This document shows positions 25,048 to 33,928 of a stretch of DNA of 64,000 nucleotides, piece after piece. The notes beneath the pieces are model-generated. The model ran no database searches. It saw only the letters and a list, made by a program, of their open reading frames with translations, and was not told where the DNA came from. The position numbers and the translations under genes were made by a program. Origin of the DNA: Bradyrhizobium cenepequi (GTDB lineage Bacteria; Pseudomonadota; Alphaproteobacteria; Rhizobiales; Xanthobacteraceae); the NCBI RefSeq assembly GCF_020329485.1, contig NZ_JAGKJI010000015.1, positions 85,883-149,882 on the forward strand, in the 5' to 3' direction. The stretch's first letter is position 1, and each line of letters opens with the position of its first letter.

Positions 25048-25171
25048 ATATAGTGTCCGTTCATGATTTGTTTCGAAACTCGCTGTCTACGAATGGGAGT
25101 GCGTGACTCCCGAGATCAGCTCTTCTCAAGTCTCGGATCGAACGACGCTACCAACCGGGGGAATGCTCGCG

Positions 25172-25873
25172 ATGCTTACGCGCAAACAGTATGAACTTCT
25201 GCGTTTCATCAACGAACGGCTGAAAGAGGCCGGTGTGCCTCCTTCCTTCGACGAGATGAAGGACGCACTCGACTTGCGCTCGAAGTCCGGCATCCACCGC
25301 CTGATCACGGCGCTGGAGGAACGGGGCTTCATCCGCCGCCTGCCGAACCGCGCCCGCGCGATCGAGGTAATCAAGCTTCCTGAGCTGGCGGCCGCCAGCA
25401 ACGGCCGTCGCGGATTCACGCCGAGCGTCATCGAGGGCACGCTCGGCAGGCGCACCAGCAGCCCGCCCGCGGTCGAGGATGACGGCAACCGTCCCGTTGC
25501 GGTGCCCGTGATGGGCCGGATTGCGGCGGGTACGCCGATCGAGGCGCTGCAGACCCGCAGCCACACGATCAGCGTGCCGCCCGACATGCTCGGCTCCGGC
25601 GAACATTATGCGCTCGAGGTGCGTGGCGATTCCATGGTGGAGGCCGGCATCCTCGACGGCGACATGGCGCTGATCCAGCGCAACGACACCGCCAACACCG
25701 GCGACATCGTGGTGGCGCTGATCGATGAGGAGGAGGCGACGCTGAAGCGCTTCCGTCGCCGCGGCGCGTCGATCGCGCTTGAGCCTGCCAATGCGGCCTA
25801 CGAAGTGCGCATCCTGCCGCCGAACCGGGTGCGGATCCAGGGCAAGCTGATCGGACTTTATCGCAAGTACTGA
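25172..25873 (+). CDS. lexA: SOS repressor LexA
   Basis: A 233-residue repressor. The winged helix at the N-terminus reads MLTRKQYELLRFINERLKE ... SFDEMKDALDLRSKSGIHRL, the alphaproteobacterial form. The self-cleavage Ala-Gly bond is in GRIAAGTPIEA; the catalytic serine is in GDSMVEAGILDGD and the lysine in EEATLKRFRR. Earlier in-frame starts (25103, 25163) exist, but ATG 25172 gives the conserved start with GGGGGA nine bases upstream. It represses SOS genes until RecA-stimulated autocleavage. Its own promoter carries an SOS box, and two more occur at 61858-61890 in front of a miniprotein gene. Confidence 0.97.
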   Translation: MLTRKQYELLRFINERLKEAGVPPSFDEMKDALDLRSKSGIHRLITALEERGFIRRLPNRARAIEVIKLPELAAASNGRRGFTPSVIEGTLGRRTSSPPAVEDDGNRPVAVPVMGRIAAGTPIEALQTRSHTISVPPDMLGSGEHYALEVRGDSMVEAGILDGDMALIQRNDTANTGDIVVALIDEEEATLKRFRRRGASIALEPANAAYEVRILPPNRVRIQGKLIGLYRKY

Positions 25874-26179
25874 GCCGCCGACGCAGCAGCCCGCCTGGTA
25901 CTCGGGTGGGTGCTCTGCCCCTGCTGGGCGCTGAGAAATCTGCTTGGTGGCAAGAACTACTTAGAATGATTAGAATGAGAGTCCCGGTAGTCGGCCGGGG
26001 CTCTTCTGTGCAACATGACGTGCGGCAGCGCCTCGCTATCGTGTTTGTGAACGGTCAAAAGACGCGAGCCGTACAAATGCCAAGAACGAAGCAGAAGCTC
26101 ATAAGTTATCGTCCACTCTGATAGAGGCCTGCGCCTCTTCCCAGGCCCGGGTCGGCTATCTCGAATGAGGAGCAATCCG
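25874..26179. other. Intergenic region after lexA
   Basis: An imperfect hairpin GAGTCCCGG / CCGGGGCTC near 25979-26001 could end the lexA transcript, although no T-run follows. No ORF with a ribosome site is seen until the gene at 26180. Confidence 0.4.
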
Positions 26180-26605
26180 ATGTGTGACTATAGCCTGCAC
26201 GCCGTGGCGACGCGTCCCGCCCAGGTTGGAGAGACGCTCATCACCACCACCTTCCGCGGCACCTCGACCCGCGGCTTCGCTTCGGAAAGCGATCCGACGG
26301 TTGCGGTCTGCATGCTTCCCGGGACCGAGCTCGCGTTCGCCGATAACGTCCGTTACGACAATCGCTGGATCTGGACCAAGACGACCGGCTTCCGCGTCGG
26401 CAAGTTCAACCAGATTGATCCGCATATTCGGGATCGTCATCACGACGCGATCGAATTCCCCGATGGCAGCCATGTGCTGGTGACCCAGCTCTGCGAAGGG
26501 CAGCGGGCGACCGTGCTGCAATTGCCCGTGACGCATCATGTTGCCGAGCCGGCGCAGAAGGCGGTCGAGCAGCGGCCCGCGCCGAACCCGCTGTTCATCG
26601 GCTGA
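26180..26605 (+). CDS. Conserved hypothetical protein, MCDYSLHA type
   Basis: A 141-residue soluble protein starting MCDYSLHAVATRPAQVGETL, with GAGGAG seven to twelve bases before the ATG. It has no signal peptide or membrane segment. The central part (VAVCMLPGTELAFADNVRY) and the His-rich IRDRHHDAIEFPDGSHV are suggestive of a beta-rich fold. I recall similar proteins with the same N-terminus in Bradyrhizobium, but no function. It could be monocistronic between lexA and comEC. Confidence 0.75.
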   Translation: MCDYSLHAVATRPAQVGETLITTTFRGTSTRGFASESDPTVAVCMLPGTELAFADNVRYDNRWIWTKTTGFRVGKFNQIDPHIRDRHHDAIEFPDGSHVLVTQLCEGQRATVLQLPVTHHVAEPAQKAVEQRPAPNPLFIG

Positions 26606-26757
26606 CTGCCTCGCCCAGCGTGCGCCGCCGGTTTCGGCCGGCGGAACGTTGCCGCGAGTGACAAGCAAAATGTTTTGAGCGGCCCCGGAGCCGATCCGGG
26701 GGCGCATCTGATTTTGTGTTGAACGAGGCTTCATTTCGCCGAGGGGGAGCGTGATCC

Positions 26758-26979
26758 GTGGTCACCAAGATCACATGGCAACGAGCTGGACGCGTGACCG
26801 AGCCGGGCCGATACATGTTCAGGTTCGGCTGGCTTACGGTCGCGGCGGAAGACCTCGCGATCTGGGAGCGATTTCCGGATGCGACGTTTACGCTCGTTCG
26901 AATGCCGTCGTATTCGGACGGCTCGGACGAATTCCGGCTCGGCGCGTTCGAACTGCCGGCCAACGCCGGCGGAGATTGA
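26758..26979 (+). CDS. Small hypothetical protein, 73 residues
   Basis: Starts with GTG at 26758 behind a purine-rich GAGGGGGAG. The product (VTKITWQRAGRV ... FRFGWLTVAAEDLAIWERFPD) is acidic at the C-terminus, without membrane segments or known motifs. Codon choice looks like that of neighbouring genes, which supports coding. It ends eight bases from the comEC stop on the other strand. Function unknown. Confidence 0.6.
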   Translation: MVTKITWQRAGRVTEPGRYMFRFGWLTVAAEDLAIWERFPDATFTLVRMPSYSDGSDEFRLGAFELPANAGGD

Positions 26980-26986
26980 TGAGGGC

Positions 26987-29275
26987 TCAGTCTTCCGACT
27001 GCAGGTCGGATTCGGACGGGGTCGCATCGATGGCGCGCGGCGCTGATGTTCCCTGGATTCGGATCGTGGTCTCGGGCTTGCCTTCGCCTGAGATCGCGGG
27101 CGACCACGGGCGGTTGAGCCCGGCAGGTTTGGCCGCATCGATGACGAAGCCTTTCCGGTTCCGCCGCAGCGCCAGCGCGCCTTGCCGCCGCAGGCGCTCG
27201 GCATCGATGACCGCCGCGGCGCAGCCATGCGGTACCGAACTTGCAGTCACGATCAGTGCCGCCCGCTCGCAATCGTCTGCGAGCGCCTCAGCGCGCTGCG
27301 TGAGCGCGATGAACGCGCCACCCGCCGCAGGCGTCACGCAGCCGCCCTCATCGCAGGACACGCCCTCCGTGAGCGACGGATCGCTTGCGGTCCGGGCATC
27401 GGCGTCCGCGGCGAGCCATTCCTTGGCCAGGAAGGCGTCCTTTGCGGTCCGCATCAGGTGCAACCGCCCGTCACCGCCGCGGACCGCAACATTGCGGCCG
27501 TCGCCGGAAATCAGGATGTCCGGCAGCGGCGCCCTCACCGCCCAGACCGCCGCAACAAGAAGCACGGCCGCGCCGACGAAACGCAGCGGCGTGCGCAATA
27601 GCCCGAGCACGATGATGCCAAGGCTCGCAGCGATCAATGGGCCGATCCCGAACGCACCGATGCGGCCGACCGCGCCCGGCAGCGCGGCGACCCACTGCGC
27701 GACGATGACCATCCAGTCGATCCCAGTGCCCATGATGGCCCAGAACACGCCGTCGAAGCCGAACGGCATCGCCAGCAGGCCGAGCAGCCCGGCCGGCATC
27801 ACCAGCGCCGACACCACCGGCATCGCCGCGAGATTGGCGAGCACGCCAAAGGGCGCCACCCGGTGGAAGTGGAAGGCGGCGTAGGGCGTGGTCGCAAGCC
27901 CTGCCACCAGCGAAGCGAGCAGCAGCATCGCGACCTCCCGCCCGCCCCACAGCGCGATCCGGGCGGTCGTGGAATGATCGGGCGCGGCGAACAGATGCGG
28001 CATTCCGATCTGCACCAACGCCACCAGCCCGAGGGTGGCCGCAAACGACATCTGGAAGCTCGGATGCACCAGCGCTTCAGGCGCGATCGCGAGCACGATC
28101 ATGGCCGCGACTGCGAGCGTCCGGAACGTCACCGCGCGGCGGTCGACCATCACGGCGATCAGCACCACTGCCGTCATGAAGAACGACCTTTGGGTCGCGA
28201 CCTCCGCACCCGAGAGCAGGAGATAGAGCGCGGCAGCGACCAGCGCCGCGGCGGCAGACCATTTCTTGATCGGAAAGCTCACGGTGAGCACCGGAAACAG
28301 CGCGAGCAACGCCCGCACCGCGAAGAAGACCACGCCTGCGACCACAGCCATGTGATAGCCCGAGATCGACAGCACGTGACCGAGCCCCGAGACGAACATC
28401 GCGTCATTCACCGGCCCGGAGATCGCATCGCGCCGGCCGGTCAGCAGCGCGGTCGCGATCGCGCGATTATCGCCCTCGAGCACGCTGCGGATGCGCGCGT
28501 CGATCGCATCGCGCATGCCCTGCATGAACGCCGCATAGCGCAGCGCAAGCCCACGGCCTTCCGGCGGCGCCGTCGTCTTGATCGCGCCCAGCACGAAACC
28601 GGAGGCGCCGATGCCCTGGAAATAGAGATCGCGGCCGAAATCGTAGCTGCCAGGCCGCAAAGGTGCGAGCGGCGGCTGCAGCCGCGCCTTCAGTTCGACA
28701 AAACTGCCGACTTCAGGGGCAGTGCCCTTCTTCACCGACAGCCGAACGCGCTCAAGCTTCGGCGCACCCCGTTGGCTTTCGATGCTGGCGACTCGCAGCA
28801 CGAAGCGATCGGTGCGCTCGCGGATGTCACGCGTCTCGACAAATCCGGTGAGCGACACCGAAAACAACGGCCGCGCCAGCACGACATGCGCGACCCGCGC
28901 GGTTCGCCAGGTGGCAACCGCGAACCCCGCCGCAACGACGGCAATCATGACGGCGGCGGCGAACGCCTGCCGCCGCCTGAGCAGGAACGCGAGAGCGCAC
29001 AGCGCGACCGCGACCGTGGCCGCGATCGACAGCACCGGTTCATGGTCGGCGGTGAAGTAGAGCGCGATGCCGATGCCGAACGCGACCGGCACCCACGGCA
29101 GAAGCCGCCCGGCGCCCGCCTCGGCACGGGCCCATTGGCGCAGTGTCTCGACGATTGGGGGCAAGGCGCCGACATTGATCGGAGCATAACCACCCGCCGG
29201 CGCCACCGCCTCGCGGGGCGGCCAGGTGCCGGCATAGCCGCGCCTGCCGCCCGGCGTCCTGCCCTCGTCCGCCAT
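26987..29275 (-). CDS. comEC: ComEC/Rec2-family DNA uptake channel protein
   Basis: A 762-residue inner-membrane protein. After an N-terminal cytoplasmic tail and two helices comes a DUF4131 / OB-like periplasmic part (about 130-240), then the Competence core with many helices and the hallmark VSGLGHVLSISGYHMAVVAGVVFF near residues 305-325. The C-terminal 170 residues (from DILISGDGRNVAVRGGDGR) lie where other ComEC proteins have a metallo-beta-lactamase domain, but no HxHxDH is present. It would form the DNA channel in transformation; this organism's competence is not known. The order lexA-comEC-gltX is the alphaproteobacterial one, broken after comEC by 6.4 kb. Confidence 0.92.
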   Translation of the reverse strand: MADEGRTPGGRRGYAGTWPPREAVAPAGGYAPINVGALPPIVETLRQWARAEAGAGRLLPWVPVAFGIGIALYFTADHEPVLSIAATVAVALCALAFLLRRRQAFAAAVMIAVVAAGFAVATWRTARVAHVVLARPLFSVSLTGFVETRDIRERTDRFVLRVASIESQRGAPKLERVRLSVKKGTAPEVGSFVELKARLQPPLAPLRPGSYDFGRDLYFQGIGASGFVLGAIKTTAPPEGRGLALRYAAFMQGMRDAIDARIRSVLEGDNRAIATALLTGRRDAISGPVNDAMFVSGLGHVLSISGYHMAVVAGVVFFAVRALLALFPVLTVSFPIKKWSAAAALVAAALYLLLSGAEVATQRSFFMTAVVLIAVMVDRRAVTFRTLAVAAMIVLAIAPEALVHPSFQMSFAATLGLVALVQIGMPHLFAAPDHSTTARIALWGGREVAMLLLASLVAGLATTPYAAFHFHRVAPFGVLANLAAMPVVSALVMPAGLLGLLAMPFGFDGVFWAIMGTGIDWMVIVAQWVAALPGAVGRIGAFGIGPLIAASLGIIVLGLLRTPLRFVGAAVLLVAAVWAVRAPLPDILISGDGRNVAVRGGDGRLHLMRTAKDAFLAKEWLAADADARTASDPSLTEGVSCDEGGCVTPAAGGAFIALTQRAEALADDCERAALIVTASSVPHGCAAAVIDAERLRRQGALALRRNRKGFVIDAAKPAGLNRPWSPAISGEGKPETTIRIQGTSAPRAIDATPSESDLQSED

Positions 29276-29692
29276 CCTGCGCCCTGGAACATCCCTGCTT
29301 CTGCAAAGCTACCGGATGCAAGTATCCGCGGGATAGCGGAACAGATGCAGAATACGGAGGAAAGAGCGCCCCGCCGGTGCACTCCTGATCCCGTGTTGGT
29401 TGCTCAGTCGGCTTCAAGCCCGATTGAGCCGAAAGTCTCATAAGGCAGCAGCGCCATTGAGGATTAGACTGCGGTGGTGCCTCCGCCCGTACAAACGGAA
29501 AAGAGGCAGTGGTGGCTCGCGGTTTGGAGACCGCTGGAGCTCTTCTCAGGTGGTTCAAGGCTTGCCTGAGACAAGCGTTGCGGACGCAACTCGCAAATCA
29601 GGCCTGGAGCGTCGCGCATCACGCGTACTCCGCGAGCGAACAGAGCGCTGAAAAACGTGAGGAGAAAGTCTTTGAACTAATGGGAGCAGCAC
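29276..29692. other. Divergent intergenic region comEC / MHS transporter
   Basis: 417 bases with promoters for both genes expected. I see no RNA gene, repeat of the local families or convincing small ORF. It marks the left edge of the insertion between comEC and gltX. Confidence 0.4.
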
Positions 29693-31021
29693 ATGGCAAT
29701 TCAAGTACCAAGCGATTTTCGCCGCGTGATCGTGGCTGCGTCGGTCGGAAACGTCATCGAGTGGTATGACTTCTATATCTTTGGCAGCCTGGCCGCCGTC
29801 CTGTCGGTCAAGTTCTTCGAACAATCCCACCCTGTCGCAGCCCTGCTTAGCACGATCGCCCTGTTCACCGCAGGCTTCCTCATCCGTCCGCTCGGAGCCT
29901 TCCTCTTTGGGTGGATGGGCGATCGGGTGGGCCGCAAGTATACGTTCCTCATTACGCTCAGCGGAATGGGACTGGGGACGGGCGCGATCGGCCTGATCCC
30001 GACCTACCAGTCGATCGGCCTTACCGCCGCATTCGTGCTGTTCGGCCTGCGCATGATCCAGGGTCTGTGCCTGGGCGGCGAATATGGCGGCGCCATCACC
30101 TACGTCGCCGAGCATGTTCCCGATGACAGGCGCGGCTACTACACCGGCTGGCTGCAGACCTCACCGACGCTCGGGATCGTGGTGTCGCTGGCCGTGATCA
30201 TCCTGACCCGGACCTGGTTCGGCGATCAGACCTTCAACGAATGGGCATGGCGCATTCCGTTCCTGCTCTCGTTCCTGCTGGTGGCCATCGCCATCTACAT
30301 CCGCCTCCAGCTCCAGGAGACTCCGATCTTCCAAGAGATCAAGGCCCGCGGGCAGATGACCAGGAACCCCTGGAAAGAAGCGTTCCTGAGCGCGAACATC
30401 AAATACATTGGGATCGCCACCGTCGTCCTGATCGGACAGGGCGTGGTCTGGTACAGCGGTCAGTTCTGGGCGCTGTACTTCCTGCAACAGGTCTCCAAGG
30501 TCGACGCTCTGACCTCGGCCTACATCGTCGGGGCCGCGCTGCTTATCGCGACGCCGAGCCTGATATTCTTTGGCTGGCTGTCGGACCTGATCGGCCGCAA
30601 GCCGGTGATCCTGGGAGGCATGCTGCTTGCCGCCATCACCTATTATCCGCTGTATCTGTGGCTCGGAGCGGTCACGCAGCCCGGAAACATCAACTATCCG
30701 ATCGCGATCTTCATCATCTTCATCCTCGTCTGTTACGTCGGGATGGTGTACGGGCCGGTCGGCGCGTTCCTGGCGGAATTCTTCCCCAGCAGGATCCGGT
30801 ACACATCGGTGTCGGTGCCGTATCACATCGGCAACGGCTGGGGCGGCGGCTTGGTGCCGTTCATCACCTCGGCAGCTTTCGCCGCCACCGGCAGCGTCGG
30901 CTACGCGCTGATCTATCCGATCGTCGTTCCTGCGGTCTGCTTCGTGCTCGCCGTTTTCCTGATGCCGGAGACGCGCAAGATCAGCATCTGGGAGCCGGTC
31001 GAACCGAGAACCGCATCGTGA
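29693..31021 (+). CDS. MHS-family metabolite:proton symporter (ProP/KgtP-like MFS)
   Basis: A 442-residue 12-helix MFS protein of the metabolite:H+ symporter group: NVIEWYDFYIFGSLAAVLS in helix 1, GWMGDRVGRKYTF between helices 2 and 3, RMIQGLCLGGEYGGAITYVAE in helix 4, RRIPFLLSF-like WAWRIPFLLSFLLVAIAIYI, and SDLIGRKPVI in the second half. These take up carboxylates, betaines or similar osmolytes or carbon sources at the inner membrane. GGGAG precedes the ATG. A GC-rich hairpin follows the stop. First gene of an accessory block. Confidence 0.9.
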   Translation: MAIQVPSDFRRVIVAASVGNVIEWYDFYIFGSLAAVLSVKFFEQSHPVAALLSTIALFTAGFLIRPLGAFLFGWMGDRVGRKYTFLITLSGMGLGTGAIGLIPTYQSIGLTAAFVLFGLRMIQGLCLGGEYGGAITYVAEHVPDDRRGYYTGWLQTSPTLGIVVSLAVIILTRTWFGDQTFNEWAWRIPFLLSFLLVAIAIYIRLQLQETPIFQEIKARGQMTRNPWKEAFLSANIKYIGIATVVLIGQGVVWYSGQFWALYFLQQVSKVDALTSAYIVGAALLIATPSLIFFGWLSDLIGRKPVILGGMLLAAITYYPLYLWLGAVTQPGNINYPIAIFIIFILVCYVGMVYGPVGAFLAEFFPSRIRYTSVSVPYHIGNGWGGGLVPFITSAAFAATGSVGYALIYPIVVPAVCFVLAVFLMPETRKISIWEPVEPRTAS

Positions 31022-31033
31022 CGGAATAGCCTC

Positions 31034-31059
31034 GCCGCGGGGCCACCAAGCCCCGCGGC
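31034..31059 (+). terminator. GC-rich hairpin after the MHS transporter
   Basis: GCCGCGGGG at 31034-31042 pairs with CCCCGCGGC at 31051-31059 over an eight-base loop, 13 bases after the stop. There is no T-run, so rho-independent termination is only possible, not sure. Confidence 0.45.
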
Positions 31060-31152
31060 AGGCCGTCCGCGTTCCGGCAAGCGCAGCACAACTTCATCGT
31101 ACCGGCCGCTACCGAGTAGCGGTCGGACCAATGGTTCGCCCAACCCACCTTC

Positions 31153-31515
31153 TCAGCCGGCCCGGTGATGCCAACGATCGTGCCACCAGGTGGTGAAATC
31201 ACGATCCGTCAGCAGCTCCCAGCCGGCGAGGAAGATCACCAGTATGCCCGACAGCACGCTGCTTGCCGTCGCCGAGACCTGCTCGTAGCCGACCGTCCAA
31301 GGTGCCAGCAGCAGAGCCAGTCCGAGCAGCATCTCTCCCCATTCCTCCAGATAGGATGGAATGACAAATGCCTCGACGGCAAACAGGATGACAGCCAACC
31401 CAAGCGCAATGGTGATCCAGACGGCCGCCCCGGCGAAGCCGAGGGCAAAGGGCGACACGACCAGCCACACACCCACCAACAAGCTGGCAACGTCCTGCCA
31501 GTGTTGAATGCGCAT
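31153..31515 (-). CDS. SPW-repeat membrane protein
   Basis: A 120-residue protein with four predicted membrane helices arranged as two copies of the SPW unit: MRIQHWQDVASLLVGVWLVVSPFALGF is the first (VSPFALG motif), and LGLALLLAPWTVGY the second (APWTVG motif). Only short parts are quoted here. The ATG at 31515 follows GGGAGGTGAG. SPW proteins are small inner-membrane proteins of unknown role, often in stress or osmotic contexts. It is transcribed toward the MHS gene and away from glnA. Confidence 0.85.
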   Translation of the reverse strand: MRIQHWQDVASLLVGVWLVVSPFALGFAGAAVWITIALGLAVILFAVEAFVIPSYLEEWGEMLLGLALLLAPWTVGYEQVSATASSVLSGILVIFLAGWELLTDRDFTTWWHDRWHHRAG

Positions 31516-31769
31516 GATGCTCACCTCCCCTCTCCTATGAAGATGGCAGAGCGGCGCCGGAAAGATACCCATCCGACCTGCGTTGTGTTGCCGCTGCCAG
31601 CGCTCCGGAGCCGCACTCCAATGGCGGACGGGCCATCACCCGCAAAGCACTCTTGCAAGTGCGCTGCAGCAGGATGCACACTGCGTGCGCTTGACGAGGT
31701 GTCAGTGCCCACGGCTCTCGGCCCGACCGGAATTCACGGTTGCGCCCAGAACGAGAGGAGGATGACGCC

Positions 31770-31952
31770 ATGCGAGAAATCGAGATCCACGACTATGCGC
31801 GGCAGCTCTTGGAAGCACATGGCGCCAAGGCCATTGCTGAGGCTGCCCAGAATGCCATCGAGCTCGAGGCTAAAGGCGACGTCGACCTGGCCAGAACCTG
31901 GCGCCATATCGAAGACGCCATGAAGCTGATGCGCGGGCCGCACCAAAGCTGA
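31770..31952 (+). CDS. Small hypothetical protein, 60 residues
   Basis: Begins MREIEIHDYARQLLEAHGAK with AGAGGAGG eight bases upstream. The product is helical and Ala/Glu-rich (AEAAQNAIELEAKGDVDLAR) with TWRHIEDAMKLM at the end and no membrane part. It is likely a soluble cytoplasmic regulator or stress protein, but no family is recognised with confidence. It lies 113 bases before the glnA start and may share its transcript. Confidence 0.65.
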   Translation: MREIEIHDYARQLLEAHGAKAIAEAAQNAIELEAKGDVDLARTWRHIEDAMKLMRGPHQS

Positions 31953-32065
31953 AGCTGCCGGCGCGGCAACGCCGAATGTGGAGCAGGACCCATCGCAGGC
32001 CTCCAGGCCGCGGCCGAACGGCAATGGGCCTCCAAGAGGCGGCTCTGCATGACAGGAGTGAAGCC

Positions 32066-33496
32066 ATGTTTCCGAAATGTGCGACAGCCGAAGATCTTGT
32101 GAGGGCGATCACGGATGAGAAGGTGCAGATGATCGACCTGCGCTTCACCGACCTGCCGGGGGTGTGGCAACATTTTTCCGTCCCCCCGAGCGCGGCGAGT
32201 ACCGATGCCCTGAGCGACGGCATCGGATTCGACGGCTCATCGATCCGCGGCTTTCAGGAGATCCAGGAAAGCGACATGCTGGTTGTCCCGGACCCGACCA
32301 CGGCCTTCCTCGATCCCTATTCGCCGGCATCGACCCTGGTTCTGATCTGCAACATCCGCGATCCCGTGACCGGCCAATCCTATAGCCGCGATGCCCGCCA
32401 CATCGCGCAGAAAGCTGAGACCCATCTCAAAGGCAGCGGACGCGCCGATACGAGCTATTTCGGCCCGGAGGCGGAGTTCTTTGTGTTCGACGACGTCCGC
32501 TATGGACAGGGCATCAACTACGCCTTCCACGAAATCGATTCCGGCGAAGGCAGTTGGAACACCGGCAAGGAGGAAATGCCAAATCTGGGCCACAAGCCGC
32601 GCCCGAAAGAAGGGTACTTTCCCGTTCCCCCAACCGACAGCATGCAGGATCTCCGCACCGAAATGGTGCTGACGATGGAAGAACTCGGGATCCAGATCGA
32701 AGCCCATCACCATGAGGTCGCGACTGGCGGCCAGAATGAGATCGATATGCGCTTCACGACGCTCACGCGCATGGCGGACAATCTGATGATCTACAAATAC
32801 GTGGTGAAGAACACCGCGAAGCAACATGGCATGACCGCAACGTTCATGCCCAAGCCGCTGTTCGAGGACAACGCTTCAGGGATGCACGTTCACCAGTCGC
32901 TGTGGAAGGGCGAGACCAATCTGTTCTACGACAGGGGCGACTATGCCGAGCTGAGCCAGCTTGCCCGCTACTATATCGGCGGTCTCCTGACTCATGCCTG
33001 GGCGCTATGCGGACTTTGCGCGCCCACCACGAACTCCTATCGGCGCCTGGTGCCGGGCTATGAGGCTCCGATCAACCTCGTCTACTCCCAGCGCAACCGC
33101 TCGGCCTGTTGCCGCATCCCGATGTATTCGCCGGACCCGAAGGCCAAGCGCGTCGAGTTTCGCTCGCCGGATCCTTCGTGCAATCCCTATTTGGCCTTCT
33201 CCGCGATGCTGATGGCCGGCCTTGACGGCATCAACAACCGCATCGACCCGGGCAGCCCGATCGACAAGAATCTCTATGACCTGCCGCCCGCCGAGGCCAA
33301 GGATGTGAAGTCCACGCCCGGGTCGCTGGATCAGGCCCTCGACGCGCTCCAGCGAGATCAAGCCTTCCTGCTGTGTGGCGACGTCTTCACCGCCGACGTG
33401 ATCGAAACCTGGCTCGACTACAAGCGGAAGAAAGAGGTCGATCCAATCCGGCTACGCCCGCATCCTTACGAGTTCCATCTCTATTACGACATCTAG
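32066..33496 (+). CDS. glnA: Type I glutamine synthetase (accessory glnA copy)
   Basis: A 476-residue GS-I making glutamine from glutamate, ammonia and ATP. Visible are DGIGFDGSSIRGFQ, the metal/glutamate residues in FGPEAEFFVFD, the ATP region in EIDMRFTTLTRMADN, MPKPLFEDNASGMHVHQSLW, the ammonium loop SYRRLVPGYEAP and RSACCRIPM. The adenylylation tyrosine is present in KNLYDLPPAEA, so GlnE control is possible. The ATG at 32066 follows AGGAGTG. No glnB lies upstream, unlike the housekeeping glnA locus, which suggests this is an additional copy. Confidence 0.95.
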   Translation: MFPKCATAEDLVRAITDEKVQMIDLRFTDLPGVWQHFSVPPSAASTDALSDGIGFDGSSIRGFQEIQESDMLVVPDPTTAFLDPYSPASTLVLICNIRDPVTGQSYSRDARHIAQKAETHLKGSGRADTSYFGPEAEFFVFDDVRYGQGINYAFHEIDSGEGSWNTGKEEMPNLGHKPRPKEGYFPVPPTDSMQDLRTEMVLTMEELGIQIEAHHHEVATGGQNEIDMRFTTLTRMADNLMIYKYVVKNTAKQHGMTATFMPKPLFEDNASGMHVHQSLWKGETNLFYDRGDYAELSQLARYYIGGLLTHAWALCGLCAPTTNSYRRLVPGYEAPINLVYSQRNRSACCRIPMYSPDPKAKRVEFRSPDPSCNPYLAFSAMLMAGLDGINNRIDPGSPIDKNLYDLPPAEAKDVKSTPGSLDQALDALQRDQAFLLCGDVFTADVIETWLDYKRKKEVDPIRLRPHPYEFHLYYDI

Positions 33497-33525
33497 CGAC
33501 GACCGCTGCGTGGCGGGCGACCGGC

Positions 33526-33918
33526 CTATCGGTCAATCAGCGGCGTCTTCGATGAAACGTGATGGCTGGCGATTCTCCAGTCGCCGTCCTCGCGGATGAT
33601 GACCCAGGTGATCTTGACTGAGAGCGTGGGATCATCCTCACCTAGGAAGAATGTCGCGGTGCCGGCCATGTTGACTACGTCAAGGCCGACCTGTGCCGCG
33701 TTCACGTCGGAAAATTGAACGGTCGGAGAGCGCCACCGCGGCAAGCCATTGAAGTAGGCCGAAACCCCTTCCCTGCCGCGATAGAGCGTCGGGTTGGAGC
33801 CGAAGAAGAATGCGCTCTCCGAATAGAGCGAGGCGAGTGCTGTGGCATCCAGCCTGCTGAAGCCGGCGGACCATTTTGCCATGATAGCGGAGACGATCTC
33901 GTCGGCTTCGCCCTGCAT
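33526..33918 (-). CDS. SnoaL/NTF2-like protein (SgcJ/EcaC type)
   Basis: A 130-residue NTF2-fold protein: EADEIVSAIMAKWSAGFSRLDA is the opening helix pair, followed by LASLYSESAFFFGSNPTLYRG and a C-terminal TWVIIREDGDWRIASHHVSS. Members are ketosteroid-isomerase-like or ligand-binding proteins with no clear shared role. ATG 33918 follows GAGGTGAG; a start at 33957 would overlap glnS. It is 10 bases after the glnS stop and so probably co-transcribed. Confidence 0.8.
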   Translation of the reverse strand: MQGEADEIVSAIMAKWSAGFSRLDATALASLYSESAFFFGSNPTLYRGREGVSAYFNGLPRWRSPTVQFSDVNAAQVGLDVVNMAGTATFFLGEDDPTLSVKITWVIIREDGDWRIASHHVSSKTPLIDR

Positions 33919-33928
33919 CTCGCTCACC

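Noticed and set aside
27863..29443. A 526-codon plus-strand open frame
   Set aside because: Antisense shadow of comEC; Arg/His-rich translation without any family features.
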